DNA of 64,000 nt from an uncultured Polaribacter sp. (GCF_947496195.1 NZ_CANMBY010000003.1:124001-188000); one strand, 5' to 3'. Shown: positions 16,956 to 28,314, counted from the stretch's first letter. Translations and numbers: made by a program. The notes: generated from the sequence alone by a model not told the origin.

Positions 16956-19900
16956 TTGTTGTTATTTATTAGCATTTTACTTTCTACTTCTTATGTGCAA
17001 ACTAAATTAGGTAATTACTTAACTAACTCTGTAAATGAAGACTTTAATACTAATATATCTGTAGAAAAAGTTGATTTATCTTTTTTAGGAAGAGTTTCTT
17101 TAAAAGGAGTCGAAATTAGAGACCACCATCAAGACACTTTAATATTTGCAAAAAAATTAAGTACATCATTATTAAATGCTAAACGAATTTTAGATAATGA
17201 AGTTAATCTTAAAAGCATTTCTTTAGAAGGAGTAGATTTTTTTATGAAGACTTATAAAGACGAGGATGAAGATAATTTAGCTGTTTTTATAAATTCTTTT
17301 GATGATGATACACCTAAAGATTCACTTTCTAACCCTTTTATTTTAAAAACGGATAATGTTTATATTCAAGATTTACATTTTAAATTAATAGATGCCAATA
17401 AAAAAGATTCTTTAGATTATGAAGTTTCTAAGTTAGGAGGAAATTTACAAGACCTTTCTATTGTTGGTCCTGATTTTAAAACTAACATTAGAGGTTTGTA
17501 TTTTACAGACATAAATGGTTTAGAAGTTAGTAATTTAACTACTGACTTTGAATATACAAAAACAGCAATGCATTTTAAAGAAACCACTTTGGAAACAAAG
17601 TACTCTACTTTAAAAGCAGATATTGACTTTACTTACAAAAGAGAAGATTTAGCAGATTTTAATAATAAAGTAAATATTAAAGCAAAATTTGATAGTTCTA
17701 AAATAGCTATTAAAGATTTAAAGAAATTCTATGATGAGTTAAATGGAAATGATATTATTTATTTTAAAGGCAATGTAGATGGAGTCTTAAATAAATTTGA
17801 TTTAAGTAGATTAAATCTTAGTACAAAAAATGGAATAAAATTAGTTGGAAATTTATTTTTTGAAAATTTAATCAATACAGAAAGAGGTTTTGTTTTTGAG
17901 GGAGATATAAAGAACTTAACAGCTACACACAAAGAGTTAAAAAAAATATTGCCCAATATTTTAGGAAAAACACTGCCCTCTGAATTTAATAAATTAGGAA
18001 AGTTTACTTTAATAGGTATGGTTAAAGTAACACCTAATCAAATTATTGCAGATGTAGAGCTTGACTCAGAAATTGGTACTGTTGTTTCAGATCTTTCTTT
18101 AATAAATATAGATGATATAGATTATGCTGACTATGAAGGGTCTATTGGTTTTGATAAGTTTGATATTGGTGAATTCTTTAATGATCCTTTATTTGGTTTA
18201 CTTAGTTTAAGAGGAGATGTAAAGGGAGAAGGTTTTAAGTTAGAAAATATCAAAACATCATTTATTGGAAAAATTTCTAGAATTGATTTTCAAGGATATT
18301 CTTACAAAAATATTAGTGCAAATGGACAATATCAAAATAATAAATTTGATGGTGACCTAACTATAGATGATGATAATTTTAAAATGAAATTTAATGGTTT
18401 AGCAGATTTATCATCAGAAATTAGTGAATTCGATTTCGAATCAAATATCACCTACTTAAATTTAAAAGAAACTAATTTATTTTCTAGAGACAGTATATCA
18501 GAATTAAAAGGAAATATAGTTTTAGATATAGAAGGTAACTCTTTAGATAATATTTTAGGTACTGCAACATTTAAAGAAGTGTATTATACGAACGAAAAAA
18601 AAGAATATCGTTTTGAAGAGTTCATAGTAACTTCTTCTTTAAAAGATAGTATTAAAAGAATAGAAGTAGACTCTAAAGATATTGCAAATGGTTATTTAGA
18701 GGGTAAATTTACTTTTTCAGAATTACCAAGAGTAGCTCAGAATGCATTAGGGAGTATGTATACCAATTATAGACCCTATAAAGTTGAGCCAAATCAATAT
18801 ATAGATTTTAATTTTACAGTTTATAACCAAATAGTAAATGTATTTTTTCCTAAAATAGATATAGATGATAATACTAAGTTTAAAGGTAAAATGGCTTCTA
18901 ATAAAGATTTGTTTAAACTTACATTTACTTCACCTAGGTTAAATCTTTATGGTAATGAGCTAAAAGAAATTGTTTTAAGAACAGACAATCAAAATAAACT
19001 TTACAATACTTTTTTATCAGCATCAGAAGTTAACACAGAATTTTATAATGTATCTAAATTAAGTTTGTTAAATAAAAATCAGAATGACACTTTATTTTTT
19101 AAATCTCAATTTACTGGTGGTACAGCATCTAAAGAAGATTTTAATTTAGATTTTTATTATACGTTTAATGATCAAGGTAAATCTGTTTTAGGATTCGAAA
19201 AATCAACATTTGTAATCAATAATACTGCTTGGAGTCTTAATCCTGAAGACAAGAACACAGATAAAATTATTTTTGATATAAATAAAAACGAATTTAGTTT
19301 TAGTCAGTTTAAACTAACATCTGGCCAACAAAAAATAGAATTTACAGGAAATATAATTGGTGATACTGAGAAAACTTTATTAGCAGATTTTACTAAAGTA
19401 AAACTACAAAGTTTTATGCCAGAAATAGATAGTTTAGCTTTAAAAGGTAGAGTTTCTGGAAATTTAGATTTTGTACAAAAAGATAATGTTTACAGTCCTG
19501 AAGCAACACTTTTAATTAAAGACTTTCAAGTTAATAATTTTAAGCAAGGTGATTTAGCAATAAATATTGAAGGTGATAAATCTTACGAAAAATACAATGT
19601 AGATTTATCTATTAAAAACGATAAAGTAAAGAGTATAGCTGCCATTGGTAATTTAGACTTTAGTAATGATAGGCCTTTAATTGATTTAGAAGTATTTTTA
19701 GAAGATTATCAACTAGAAGCTTTCAGTCCTTTAGGACAAGATGTTATATCCTCTTTAAGAGGTAGTGTTTCTGGTCAGTTCGATTTAAAAGGATTTTTAA
19801 GAAACCCAGATATGGATGGAGTATTAACCTTAAAAGATGCAGGATTAAAGTTTCCATATTTAAATATAGATTATGATTTTGAAGGCGAATCTACAATTAC

Positions 19901-21359
19901 ACTTTCAGAACAATCATTTATTTTAGAAAATATAAATTTATTAGATACAAGTTATAAGACAAAAGGTGTTTTAGCTGGTGATATTACACATCAAAATTTT
20001 GAACAATGGTTTTTAAATCTTCAAATTAATACAGATAATTTATTGATTTTAAACACAGAAAATACTGAAGAAGCCTTATATTATGGAAGTGCTTTTATAG
20101 ATGGTTCTGCTTTTATTTATGGTTTAACAGATAGGTTATCTATAGATGTAAATGCAAAAACTAAAGAAAATACAAAATTTGTGGTTCCTTTAAAAGATGT
20201 AGAAACAGTAGATAGTTACAGTTTAATCCATTTTAAATCAGAAAAATTAGAAGTAGAAGAGCGCCAAAGGCTAATAGCACAAGAGGCTTTAAAAGGATTA
20301 TCTTTAAATATAGATTTAGAAGTTACTAGAGATGCACTTGCACAAGTGGTTATAGACGAAGAAAATGGAAGTCAATTAACAGGTAGAGGAAATGGTAATC
20401 TAAGAATAGAAATAGATACTAGAGGTAAGTTTAATATGTTTGGTGATTACACTATAAATACTGGAGTTTATGATTTCAAATATGGTGGAATTATTAATAA
20501 ACCTTTTATTATTCAAAAAGGAGGTACAGTGTCTTGGAATGGAAATCCTTACGAAGCTAATTTAGATGTAACTGCAATCTATAAAGCTAAAGCAAATCCT
20601 GGAGTTTTATTAGATAATTTCAATTCAAATAGAAAAGAAGAAATAGACTTAGTAACTAGAATTACTGGAGGTCTTTTTAACTCTAAACAAGAATTAGATA
20701 TTCAACTTACAAACGTAGACCCTACAATTGCAAGTGAGTTAGAGTTTGTGTTAAATGATAATAATGTAAATGAAAAAACAACACAGTTTATATCATTATT
20801 AGCATTTGGTTCTTTTAGAAATCCAGATAGAGCTAATTTTGATGTAAACAATACACTTACAGGTACAGCATCAAGTGCAATAGCTAGTGCATTTTCTAGT
20901 CTATTAAGCAACCCAGATGGAAAATTTCAGTTAGGTTTAGATTATCAACAAGGTGTAAGTGGTAATGATATAGATCGATTAAATATCGATGATCAGGTAG
21001 ATGTTTCTGTAAGTACTCAAGTTAGTGATAGAGTTATTATCAACGGAAAAGTGGGTGTGCCTGTTGGTGCACAGACTCAATCTAGTGTTGTAGGAGAACT
21101 TAAAGTAGAAATACTATTAAATAAAGAAGGTAACTTTAGAGGAGTTATTTTTAATAGACAAAACGAAATTCAATATTCACAGCAAGAAGAAGGTTACACA
21201 CAAGGTGTTGGTTTATCTTATCAAGTAAACTTTAATACTCTTTCAGAATTATTAACAAAGTTAGGTTTAAAAAAAGAGAAAGATAAAAAAGCTGTTCTTC
21301 TTAAGAAAAAAGATTCCTTAAAATCTAAAGAAAAAATTGATAATTTTGAAGGAAACTAA
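16956..21359 (+). CDS. tamB: Translocation and assembly module protein TamB
   Basis: A very large AsmA-like bridge protein (1,467 residues from the TTG at 16956) with one N-terminal membrane anchor, a long repetitive beta-strand body that spans the periplasm, and a C-terminal TamB/DUF490 domain (residues ~1080-1430, including GNGNLRIEIDTRGKFNMFGDYTIN). It is thought to help move phospholipids or assemble outer-membrane proteins. The frame stays open 57 bases further upstream and encodes a basic, anchor-like leader (KKISKKIVKWLGYFILL) without any ATG, GTG or TTG, so the true start may be the ATT at 16905. It is divergent from tsaD; pfkA follows after 159 bases. Confidence 0.9.
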   Translation: MLLFISILLSTSYVQTKLGNYLTNSVNEDFNTNISVEKVDLSFLGRVSLKGVEIRDHHQDTLIFAKKLSTSLLNAKRILDNEVNLKSISLEGVDFFMKTYKDEDEDNLAVFINSFDDDTPKDSLSNPFILKTDNVYIQDLHFKLIDANKKDSLDYEVSKLGGNLQDLSIVGPDFKTNIRGLYFTDINGLEVSNLTTDFEYTKTAMHFKETTLETKYSTLKADIDFTYKREDLADFNNKVNIKAKFDSSKIAIKDLKKFYDELNGNDIIYFKGNVDGVLNKFDLSRLNLSTKNGIKLVGNLFFENLINTERGFVFEGDIKNLTATHKELKKILPNILGKTLPSEFNKLGKFTLIGMVKVTPNQIIADVELDSEIGTVVSDLSLINIDDIDYADYEGSIGFDKFDIGEFFNDPLFGLLSLRGDVKGEGFKLENIKTSFIGKISRIDFQGYSYKNISANGQYQNNKFDGDLTIDDDNFKMKFNGLADLSSEISEFDFESNITYLNLKETNLFSRDSISELKGNIVLDIEGNSLDNILGTATFKEVYYTNEKKEYRFEEFIVTSSLKDSIKRIEVDSKDIANGYLEGKFTFSELPRVAQNALGSMYTNYRPYKVEPNQYIDFNFTVYNQIVNVFFPKIDIDDNTKFKGKMASNKDLFKLTFTSPRLNLYGNELKEIVLRTDNQNKLYNTFLSASEVNTEFYNVSKLSLLNKNQNDTLFFKSQFTGGTASKEDFNLDFYYTFNDQGKSVLGFEKSTFVINNTAWSLNPEDKNTDKIIFDINKNEFSFSQFKLTSGQQKIEFTGNIIGDTEKTLLADFTKVKLQSFMPEIDSLALKGRVSGNLDFVQKDNVYSPEATLLIKDFQVNNFKQGDLAINIEGDKSYEKYNVDLSIKNDKVKSIAAIGNLDFSNDRPLIDLEVFLEDYQLEAFSPLGQDVISSLRGSVSGQFDLKGFLRNPDMDGVLTLKDAGLKFPYLNIDYDFEGESTITLSEQSFILENINLLDTSYKTKGVLAGDITHQNFEQWFLNLQINTDNLLILNTENTEEALYYGSAFIDGSAFIYGLTDRLSIDVNAKTKENTKFVVPLKDVETVDSYSLIHFKSEKLEVEERQRLIAQEALKGLSLNIDLEVTRDALAQVVIDEENGSQLTGRGNGNLRIEIDTRGKFNMFGDYTINTGVYDFKYGGIINKPFIIQKGGTVSWNGNPYEANLDVTAIYKAKANPGVLLDNFNSNRKEEIDLVTRITGGLFNSKQELDIQLTNVDPTIASELEFVLNDNNVNEKTTQFISLLAFGSFRNPDRANFDVNNTLTGTASSAIASAFSSLLSNPDGKFQLGLDYQQGVSGNDIDRLNIDDQVDVSVSTQVSDRVIINGKVGVPVGAQTQSSVVGELKVEILLNKEGNFRGVIFNRQNEIQYSQQEEGYTQGVGLSYQVNFNTLSELLTKLGLKKEKDKKAVLLKKKDSLKSKEKIDNFEGN

Positions 21360-21518
21360 AAGTATACAAAACACTAGTTTTTAATGATTGTATTAATATT
21401 TAAACTACTGTAAATCAGTTGATTTTATTGGTATTATCAAGGGTAAAAGGCTATAACGTTTTCGTAAATTTTTTATTTTAACTGATTAAAAAGAGTTATT
21501 TTTACATTGTAATAAATT

Positions 21519-22502
21519 ATGGCAAATATTAAGAAAATAGGAGTAATGACTTCTGGTGGAGATTCACCAGGAATGAACGCTGCAATAAGATCTGTAGTAC
21601 GTACTTGTGCATTTCATAAAATAGAATGTGTTGGTATTTACAGAGGTTATGAAGGTATGATAGAAGGAGATTTTATAAGTCTTGATGCAAGAAGTGTAAA
21701 AGGAATCATTAATAAAGGAGGAACTTTTTTAAAGTCTGCAAGATCAAAAGAGTTCATGACTAAAGAAGGTAGACAAAAAGCATATAATGCATTAAAAGCT
21801 GCAAATATAGATGCTATGGTTACCATTGGTGGTGATGGTACTTTTACTGGAGCATTAGTTTTTAATAAAGAATTTAACTTTCCAATTATGGGAATTCCTG
21901 GAACTATCGATAATGATATTTATGGTACTTCTCATACATTAGGTTATGATACAGCTTTAAATACAGTTGTAGATGTAATTGATAAAATTAGAGATACAGC
22001 TTCTTCTCATAACAGATTATTTTTTATTGAAGTAATGGGTAGAGATGCAGGACATATTGCTTTAAATGCAGGAGTAGGTGCAGGTGCAGAAGAAATTTTA
22101 ATTCCAGAAGAAGATTTAGGTTTAGAACGATTAGTAGATTCTTTACTTAGAAGTAAAAAATCAGGTAAATCTTCTAGTATTGTAGTTGTAGCAGAAGGTG
22201 ATAAAACAGGTAAAAATGTTTTTGAATTAAAAGATTACGTAAATGAAAATATGCCTGAATACGATGTTAGAGTATCTGTATTAGGGCATTTACAAAGAGG
22301 TGGTTCTCCATCTTGTTTTGATAGAGTTTTGGCAAGTAGAATGGGAGTAAGAGCAGTAGAAGATTTAATAAATGGAAAATCTAATTATATGGTTGGTTTA
22401 TTAAATGATAAAATAAATGTAACTCCATTAGAACAAGCTGTAAAAGGAAAATCAGAAATAAATAAAGAATTAATACGTGTGTCAGACATAATGAGCACAT
22501 AA
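21519..22502 (+). CDS. pfkA: ATP-dependent 6-phosphofructokinase
   Basis: This enzyme phosphorylates fructose 6-phosphate, the committed step of glycolysis. The 327 residues carry the ATP site TSGGDSPGMNAA (~11-22), GGDGTFTGA (~105-113) and the catalytic PGTIDNDI block (~128-135). The glycine after GGDG keeps the ATP-type (not pyrophosphate-type) signature. It is cytoplasmic and probably tetrameric. gapA follows after 17 bases, forming a two-gene glycolytic operon that ends at a strong terminator. The 159-base leader 21360-21518 must hold the promoter, but I do not see a clean TAnnTTTG box in it. Confidence 0.97.
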   Translation: MANIKKIGVMTSGGDSPGMNAAIRSVVRTCAFHKIECVGIYRGYEGMIEGDFISLDARSVKGIINKGGTFLKSARSKEFMTKEGRQKAYNALKAANIDAMVTIGGDGTFTGALVFNKEFNFPIMGIPGTIDNDIYGTSHTLGYDTALNTVVDVIDKIRDTASSHNRLFFIEVMGRDAGHIALNAGVGAGAEEILIPEEDLGLERLVDSLLRSKKSGKSSSIVVVAEGDKTGKNVFELKDYVNENMPEYDVRVSVLGHLQRGGSPSCFDRVLASRMGVRAVEDLINGKSNYMVGLLNDKINVTPLEQAVKGKSEINKELIRVSDIMST

Positions 22503-22513
22503 AATAAAAATAA

Positions 22514-23518
<1,005 letters not shown>

Positions 23519-23541
23519 GACTAGCATAGAATATTATTAAT

Positions 23542-23579
23542 AAAAAAACCTGATAGTTTTAAAACTATCAGGTTTTTTT
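23542..23579. terminator. Bidirectional terminator between gapA and ridA
   Basis: A perfect 19-bp-arm palindrome (23542-23560 with 23561-23579) has seven A residues at the left end and seven T residues at the right end. The core CCTGATAG/CTATCAGG gives a stable stem. It serves gapA on the plus strand and the convergent RidA gene (stop at 23594) on the minus strand. Confidence 0.92.
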
Positions 23580-23593
23580 ATTTTATTAAGTGT

Positions 23594-23974
23594 CTATTTT
23601 ATAGCTATCATGCTAATTTCGACATTCACAAATTTGGGTAGGTTTGCAACTTCTACAGTTTCTCTTGCAGGTGCTGTTTCTTCATTAAAATAGCTACCAT
23701 AAACCTTATTTATTTCTCCAAAGTTATTCATGTCAGAAATAAAAATAGAGGTTTTAATCACATTTTCAAAAGTCATTTCAGCTGCTTCTAAAACGGCTCT
23801 CATGTTTTCCATAACTTGTTTTGTTTCTATTTCAATAGAGTCTAATACTAACTCACCTGTTTTTGGATCTAATGCAATTTGACCTGATGTATATAAAGTA
23901 TTACCACTTAAAATAGCTTGGTTATAAGGACCAATAGGTGCTGGCGCTTTTGATGTTGTAATTATTTTTTTCAT
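23594..23974 (-). CDS. RidA family enamine/imine deaminase
   Basis: A 126-residue cytoplasmic protein of the RidA/YjgF family, which hydrolyses reactive enamines formed by PLP enzymes. The start APAPIGPYNQAILSGNTLYTSGQIALDP is diagnostic. The arginine that binds the substrate carboxylate is in APARETVEVANLP (~103), followed by VEISMIAI. Its ATG overlaps the stop of the upstream DUF3592-like gene as ATGA (23971-23974), so the two are translationally coupled although no functional link is obvious. Confidence 0.94.
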   Translation of the reverse strand: MKKIITTSKAPAPIGPYNQAILSGNTLYTSGQIALDPKTGELVLDSIEIETKQVMENMRAVLEAAEMTFENVIKTSIFISDMNNFGEINKVYGSYFNEETAPARETVEVANLPKFVNVEISMIAIK

Positions 23975-24435
23975 TTTAATGTATTTTCTAAATATTCTAT
24001 AACTGTATTAAATTCACCATTATTATTAAATATAACATAAGTTAACATACCAAATCCTAAAAATAGATAGATATAAAAACTGTAATTTCTTCCTTTGTTA
24101 TTTTCTAATAAAATGTTATAATTTTCTCTTTCGTTTTCTTTGTAGATTATGCCAACAGAAAAAGGAGGATTTCGTTTATGTTTTTTAGTTATAGGATAAT
24201 CTACCTCTTTTTCAATTTCTTTTCCTTTTTTATTCTTAAACTTAACAATGTAATTATAGGAATAAGAAATATCTCCATCACTATCTGTATGTTTTGTTTC
24301 TAAAATTTGAGTTACAGTTGCATTAGCTTTAATACCATCTTTTTTAATGCTATAGATTTTGTCAAGTTCTTTTATTGCTTTAAAAATATAATAGAACCCT
24401 AAGAATGTAACTACATAAATTATTATGCTTTCCAT
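23971..24435 (-). CDS. DUF3592-like membrane protein
   Basis: A 154-residue protein with a membrane helix at each end (residues ~3-20 and ~120-138) and a beta-rich domain between (TVTQILETKHTDSDGDISYSY, then VKFKNKKGKEIEKEVDYP). This layout matches DUF3592 proteins, whose function is not established. It lies one base downstream of the lptD stop and overlaps ridA by four bases, so it is probably part of an lptD-DUF3592-ridA transcript. No catalytic residues are visible. Confidence 0.65.
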   Translation of the reverse strand: MESIIIYVVTFLGFYYIFKAIKELDKIYSIKKDGIKANATVTQILETKHTDSDGDISYSYNYIVKFKNKKGKEIEKEVDYPITKKHKRNPPFSVGIIYKENERENYNILLENNKGRNYSFYIYLFLGFGMLTYVIFNNNGEFNTVIEYLENTLK

Positions 24436-24436
24436 T

Positions 24437-27130
24437 TTAAAATAACCTTCTGTCTGGTGGTTTGTTTTTATCCCATTTTAAATCTGCGAGTGTAGAAGAT
24501 TTTACACCAATAAAAAATGTATATGAAGAGTTTGCACCAAAAGGAACCCAATTAAAGTTAAACTGCCAGCTATCTAAATCTCTTGTAAAATTAAATCTTG
24601 AGAAAGAAAAAGCTCCGTTTTTGATATCATAACCAGAAGAATAACCAATTTTCCATTTAGGACTTAATTCAATATTTCCACTAAATCCTAAAGTATGAAC
24701 TCCTACTGAGCCAGGTTGCAAACCATTATTAGTATAATTTGCTGCGTAAACTAAATTTACAGACCATGGTATTTTTGCTCTATATAAATCGGTTTCAACT
24801 GTTCCACCTCCAATATTTGCATTTTGTCTACGTCCATTTCTAGTAGTTGGGTCAATTTCTGCACCCATTGTATCTGGTGGATTATTCGCTCCATTTCCAT
24901 TCTTATTCTCATCCTTTTTACCATCATCTTTTTTATTAAAATCTGAACTAGAAATAGAGTAATTTGCAGTAATATTTGCGTTTGTAAGTCTAAAAATACC
25001 AGGATTAAATTTATTAATTCTCACAGCACTTCCATTAACTTCAACAACTTGATAAGGATCTAAAGTGCCATTTATATTAAGCGCAAGTTTATCTTTAAAT
25101 AAACGTGTACCAGCATTAAAACTTACATTAGACCAACGTAAACTATCTGCAGCTATATTGTATGATGTATTAAAATTAAGGTTGTTAAGAATCATTATCT
25201 TTTCATCATCTTCATCAGAATCTGGATCTTTAGGGGCGACTTTAGCTTCAAGAACGTTATTTAAAGCAATACCTATTGAATTACTAACTCCAGATGAAGG
25301 AGCTCCATAAATACCCTGATCAAAAATTGTATATTCTTGTAAATCTAAAGGATTAGCACTTTGCTGAACTTGTCTTATATGATTGGCTTGAAAATCTGGT
25401 CTATAAGAATAAGAAATAGAGGGTCTAAATGTATGTCTTAAGGCTTTTAATCTACCTTTCTTAAAATTAAAAGTACCATAAATATTAGTTGATAAACTAA
25501 CACCAACATTGTATTCTCTATAACTTTTAAATCCTCTTAAAGTATCTGTTACTACTACATTTTGTGTTGCATCATATTCTTTTTGAATATAATCAAACTG
25601 CCAAACTTCTTCATAGTTTGCAGTTGGTGATAATGTAAAATATTTAAAAGCTTTTATATTGGTATTTGTACTCGTTCTATGCTGTACACCAGATCTTGCA
25701 GTTTCAAACATTTTACTCGTAAAAAACTCATCATCTGTTGTGTTTATTAAATACTGACCTTGCATGTTGTAGTTAAATCCTAATTTTTGAATTGGATTTT
25801 TCTTAACTCCACCTTTTCCAGCAAAAGGATAAATCCTATTCATGTTTAAGGTTAAAGAGGGTAAAGTCATTGTAATACTTTCTGTATTTGTATTTTGTTG
25901 ATGAGTAGCAGTAACAGCCATATTAAAAGGCGTGCCAACAAAAGTTTTACTATAATTTATAGAAGAATTAAATGTGTTGTTTTGCGATTGGGAAACATTA
26001 AATTGATTTAAAGATTGTCTAAAAAACTGGCTACTTCCCAAGTTTACAGATGCTGTAAATCTAGAATTTGGACTTGCTTTTTGATCCTGATTATGGGACC
26101 ATCTTAAGTTAAAATTACTTGCTTTAGAGAAATCATCAAAACCTCGAATTCCATTTATTATACTCTCAAAGTTTAAGCTAAAATTACCATTAAAACGATA
26201 TCTTTTATTATAATTTGAATTTATTCTTAAACCCCAACTTCCATTTGAATAAGCGTCACCTGTTAAAGCTAAATCAACATAATCATTAATGGCAAAATAA
26301 TATCCACCATTTTGTAGTCCTATTCCTCTATTACTACTACCAGTATCAAAAGTGGGCATTAAAAAACCAGAAACAGCTCTATCACTCATAGGGAAATAAG
26401 CAAAAGGTAAAAATAAAGGAGTAGGAACATCTGCTAATACTAAATTACTAGTACCAACAATTATCTTTTTACCTGGTACTAATTTTGCTTTATTAGTGGT
26501 AATATAATAATCAGGATTTTCTTTATCAGAAGTTGTAAACCTAATTTTTCTGATATAAATTGTAGAATCGTTAACACGTTTGGTTTTATTACCATAGGTA
26601 TACATTTCTCCTTGCTGAGTTTTTAAACCATAAATTAAAGCCCTTTTTGATTTAAAATTATAAATCAAAGAATCTTGTTCAGATTCTTGAGAGCCTTGTT
26701 TAAAAACGGGTCTTTGTGTATATCCAGTACTATCAATTATACCTTTTGCAAAAAGTGTATTTTTTTTATAATCAATAATTATAATTCCTGCTTTTAAATC
26801 TATATCTGTATAGGTAATATTTGCTTCGTTATATAGTGTAACTGTTTTTTCTTTAGCGTTTTGTATAGTATAGTCTTTAGCAACATGCACAATAATGTCA
26901 TCTAATATTTCTTTAGGCTTTAAAGAATCTTTAGTAGTAGTATCTATTTTTTTTGCTAATAAACTATCTCTTTTAATGGTGGGTAATGTATCTAATTTCT
27001 TTTTTAAAATAGTATCTTTCTTTGGTAGAGGCACTATGGTTTTCTCTTTTGATTTTATATCTTGAGAAAATCCAATTTCTATGAAAAAGAAACAGCAAAA
27101 TAAAAGTATGTAGGATAGATTTGATTGCAA
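24437..27130 (-). CDS. lptD: LPS assembly outer-membrane protein LptD (Bacteroidota type)
   Basis: An 897-residue outer-membrane protein that inserts LPS into the outer leaflet. A hydrophobic signal sequence ends near residue 22 (IEIGFSQ), followed by a low-complexity Lys/Asp/Thr segment, an OstA/LptA-like jellyroll (~85-230: TVTLYNEANITYTDIDLKAGIIIIDY) and a long beta-barrel (~230-897). The sequence ends in RRLF with the terminal phenylalanine typical of barrels. The start is the TTG at 27130; there is no ATG before the mature domain. It is divergent from the amidase gene, and the amidase promoter begins inside its first codons. Confidence 0.9.
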   Translation of the reverse strand: MQSNLSYILLFCCFFFIEIGFSQDIKSKEKTIVPLPKKDTILKKKLDTLPTIKRDSLLAKKIDTTTKDSLKPKEILDDIIVHVAKDYTIQNAKEKTVTLYNEANITYTDIDLKAGIIIIDYKKNTLFAKGIIDSTGYTQRPVFKQGSQESEQDSLIYNFKSKRALIYGLKTQQGEMYTYGNKTKRVNDSTIYIRKIRFTTSDKENPDYYITTNKAKLVPGKKIIVGTSNLVLADVPTPLFLPFAYFPMSDRAVSGFLMPTFDTGSSNRGIGLQNGGYYFAINDYVDLALTGDAYSNGSWGLRINSNYNKRYRFNGNFSLNFESIINGIRGFDDFSKASNFNLRWSHNQDQKASPNSRFTASVNLGSSQFFRQSLNQFNVSQSQNNTFNSSINYSKTFVGTPFNMAVTATHQQNTNTESITMTLPSLTLNMNRIYPFAGKGGVKKNPIQKLGFNYNMQGQYLINTTDDEFFTSKMFETARSGVQHRTSTNTNIKAFKYFTLSPTANYEEVWQFDYIQKEYDATQNVVVTDTLRGFKSYREYNVGVSLSTNIYGTFNFKKGRLKALRHTFRPSISYSYRPDFQANHIRQVQQSANPLDLQEYTIFDQGIYGAPSSGVSNSIGIALNNVLEAKVAPKDPDSDEDDEKIMILNNLNFNTSYNIAADSLRWSNVSFNAGTRLFKDKLALNINGTLDPYQVVEVNGSAVRINKFNPGIFRLTNANITANYSISSSDFNKKDDGKKDENKNGNGANNPPDTMGAEIDPTTRNGRRQNANIGGGTVETDLYRAKIPWSVNLVYAANYTNNGLQPGSVGVHTLGFSGNIELSPKWKIGYSSGYDIKNGAFSFSRFNFTRDLDSWQFNFNWVPFGANSSYTFFIGVKSSTLADLKWDKNKPPDRRLF

Positions 27131-27150
27131 TGCTATAAATACTATTTTTG
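27121..27150 (+). promoter_or_regulatory. Predicted promoter of the amidase operon
   Basis: TTG at 27121-27123 and TATTTTTG at 27143-27150 are 19 bases apart, a full match to the Bacteroidota -33/-7 consensus. It would start transcription near 27156, about 67 bases before the amidase ATG. The -33 element overlaps the first codons of the divergent lptD. On the opposite strand TAATTTTG (27201-27208) is a candidate lptD -7 box without a clear -33. Confidence 0.6.
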
Positions 27151-27222
27151 TGTAAAAGTAAAAGTATGGCTCAATAATTGAAGCACCAAATTAAAGTTGC
27201 CAAAATTAGTTAATTTTTATTG

Positions 27223-28314
27223 ATGATTTTTTTAAAAAAATATAAATTTTATTTTCAATTAAAAAACGTGTATAAACTAGCAATTGTTGTGTTTATGTGC
27301 TTCTTTTCGATTTCATTTTTTGGTCAAGATAATTATACAATTGTTTTAGATGCTGGTCATGGAGGTAAAGATCCTGGAAATTTAGGAAATGGCTACAAAG
27401 AAAAAAATATTGCTCTAAAAGTAGCTTTAGAAGTTGGTGAACAGCTTAAAAAAAATAAAGATATTAAGGTGCTTTTTACTAGAAAAAAAGATGTTTTTAT
27501 AGATTTATGGAGAAGAGGTGAAATTGCTAATAAAGCAAAAGCAACTTTGTTTGTTTCTATACATTGCGATTCTCATACTTCAAATGCTTATGGAGCAGGT
27601 ACCTTTGTTTTAGGTTTAAGAGGAAATAAAAAGAACTTAGAAATCGCAAAAAGAGAGAATGCTGTTATTCTTTTAGAAGATAATTACGAAAAAAGATATG
27701 AGGGTTTTGACCCAAATTCTGCAGAATCTGTTATTGGATTATCATTACTGCAAGAAGAAAATTTAGATAAGAGCTTAGAAATTGCGAGTATTATACAAAA
27801 CAATTTTGCTTTTAAACTTAAGAGAAATAATAGAAAAGTAAAACAAGATAATTTTCAGGTTTTAAGAGAAACTATTATGCCAAGCGTTTTAGTTGAACTA
27901 GGTTTTTTAACTAATAAAAAAGAAGGAAAATACTTAAGTTCTAAAAGAGGTCAGCAACAAATGGGTAAAGCTATTGCAGATGCTATTGTAGATTATATTA
28001 ATCATTTAAAATTAAATACAATAAGCGAAGTTAAGATAGAGACACCAAAAAATTCTTTAGAATATAAAGTGCAAATAGCTTCTGGCAAAAATAAAATAGC
28101 AACAAAATCATATAATTTTAAAGGTTTAAAAAATATACAAAGGGTAAAAGTGGGTAATTATTATAAGTACTATTTTGGTATAACTAACTCATATAAAGAA
28201 TCTTTAAAAAAATTAACTATAGCTAAGTCTAAAGGTTATAAATCTGCTTTTTTAGTAGCTTTTTATAATGGAGAAAAGGTAAGTATAAATGAGGCTAAGA
28301 AATTACAAAACTGA
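27223..28314 (+). CDS. N-acetylmuramoyl-L-alanine amidase with C-terminal SPOR-like domain
   Basis: A zinc amidase (Amidase_3) that cleaves the stem peptide from peptidoglycan glycan strands during division. From the ATG at 27223 it has 363 residues: a membrane or signal segment (~17-35, ending FFGQ), catalytic domain ~40-260 with VLDAGHGGKDPGN, SIHCDSH and VELGFLTN, and a C-terminal ~75-residue SPOR-like repeat (YKVQIASGKNK to FLVAFYNGEKVSI) that would bind denuded septal glycan. A GTG at 27268 (MYKLAIVVF) gives a more conventional signal peptide and is a real alternative start. MlaD- and Fe-S-protein genes follow. Confidence 0.92.
   Translation: MIFLKKYKFYFQLKNVYKLAIVVFMCFFSISFFGQDNYTIVLDAGHGGKDPGNLGNGYKEKNIALKVALEVGEQLKKNKDIKVLFTRKKDVFIDLWRRGEIANKAKATLFVSIHCDSHTSNAYGAGTFVLGLRGNKKNLEIAKRENAVILLEDNYEKRYEGFDPNSAESVIGLSLLQEENLDKSLEIASIIQNNFAFKLKRNNRKVKQDNFQVLRETIMPSVLVELGFLTNKKEGKYLSSKRGQQQMGKAIADAIVDYINHLKLNTISEVKIETPKNSLEYKVQIASGKNKIATKSYNFKGLKNIQRVKVGNYYKYYFGITNSYKESLKKLTIAKSKGYKSAFLVAFYNGEKVSINEAKKLQN

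Noticed and set aside
20702..20911. 69-residue minus-strand frame in tamB
   Set aside because: Antisense shadow of the TamB C-terminal domain with no start context or domain.
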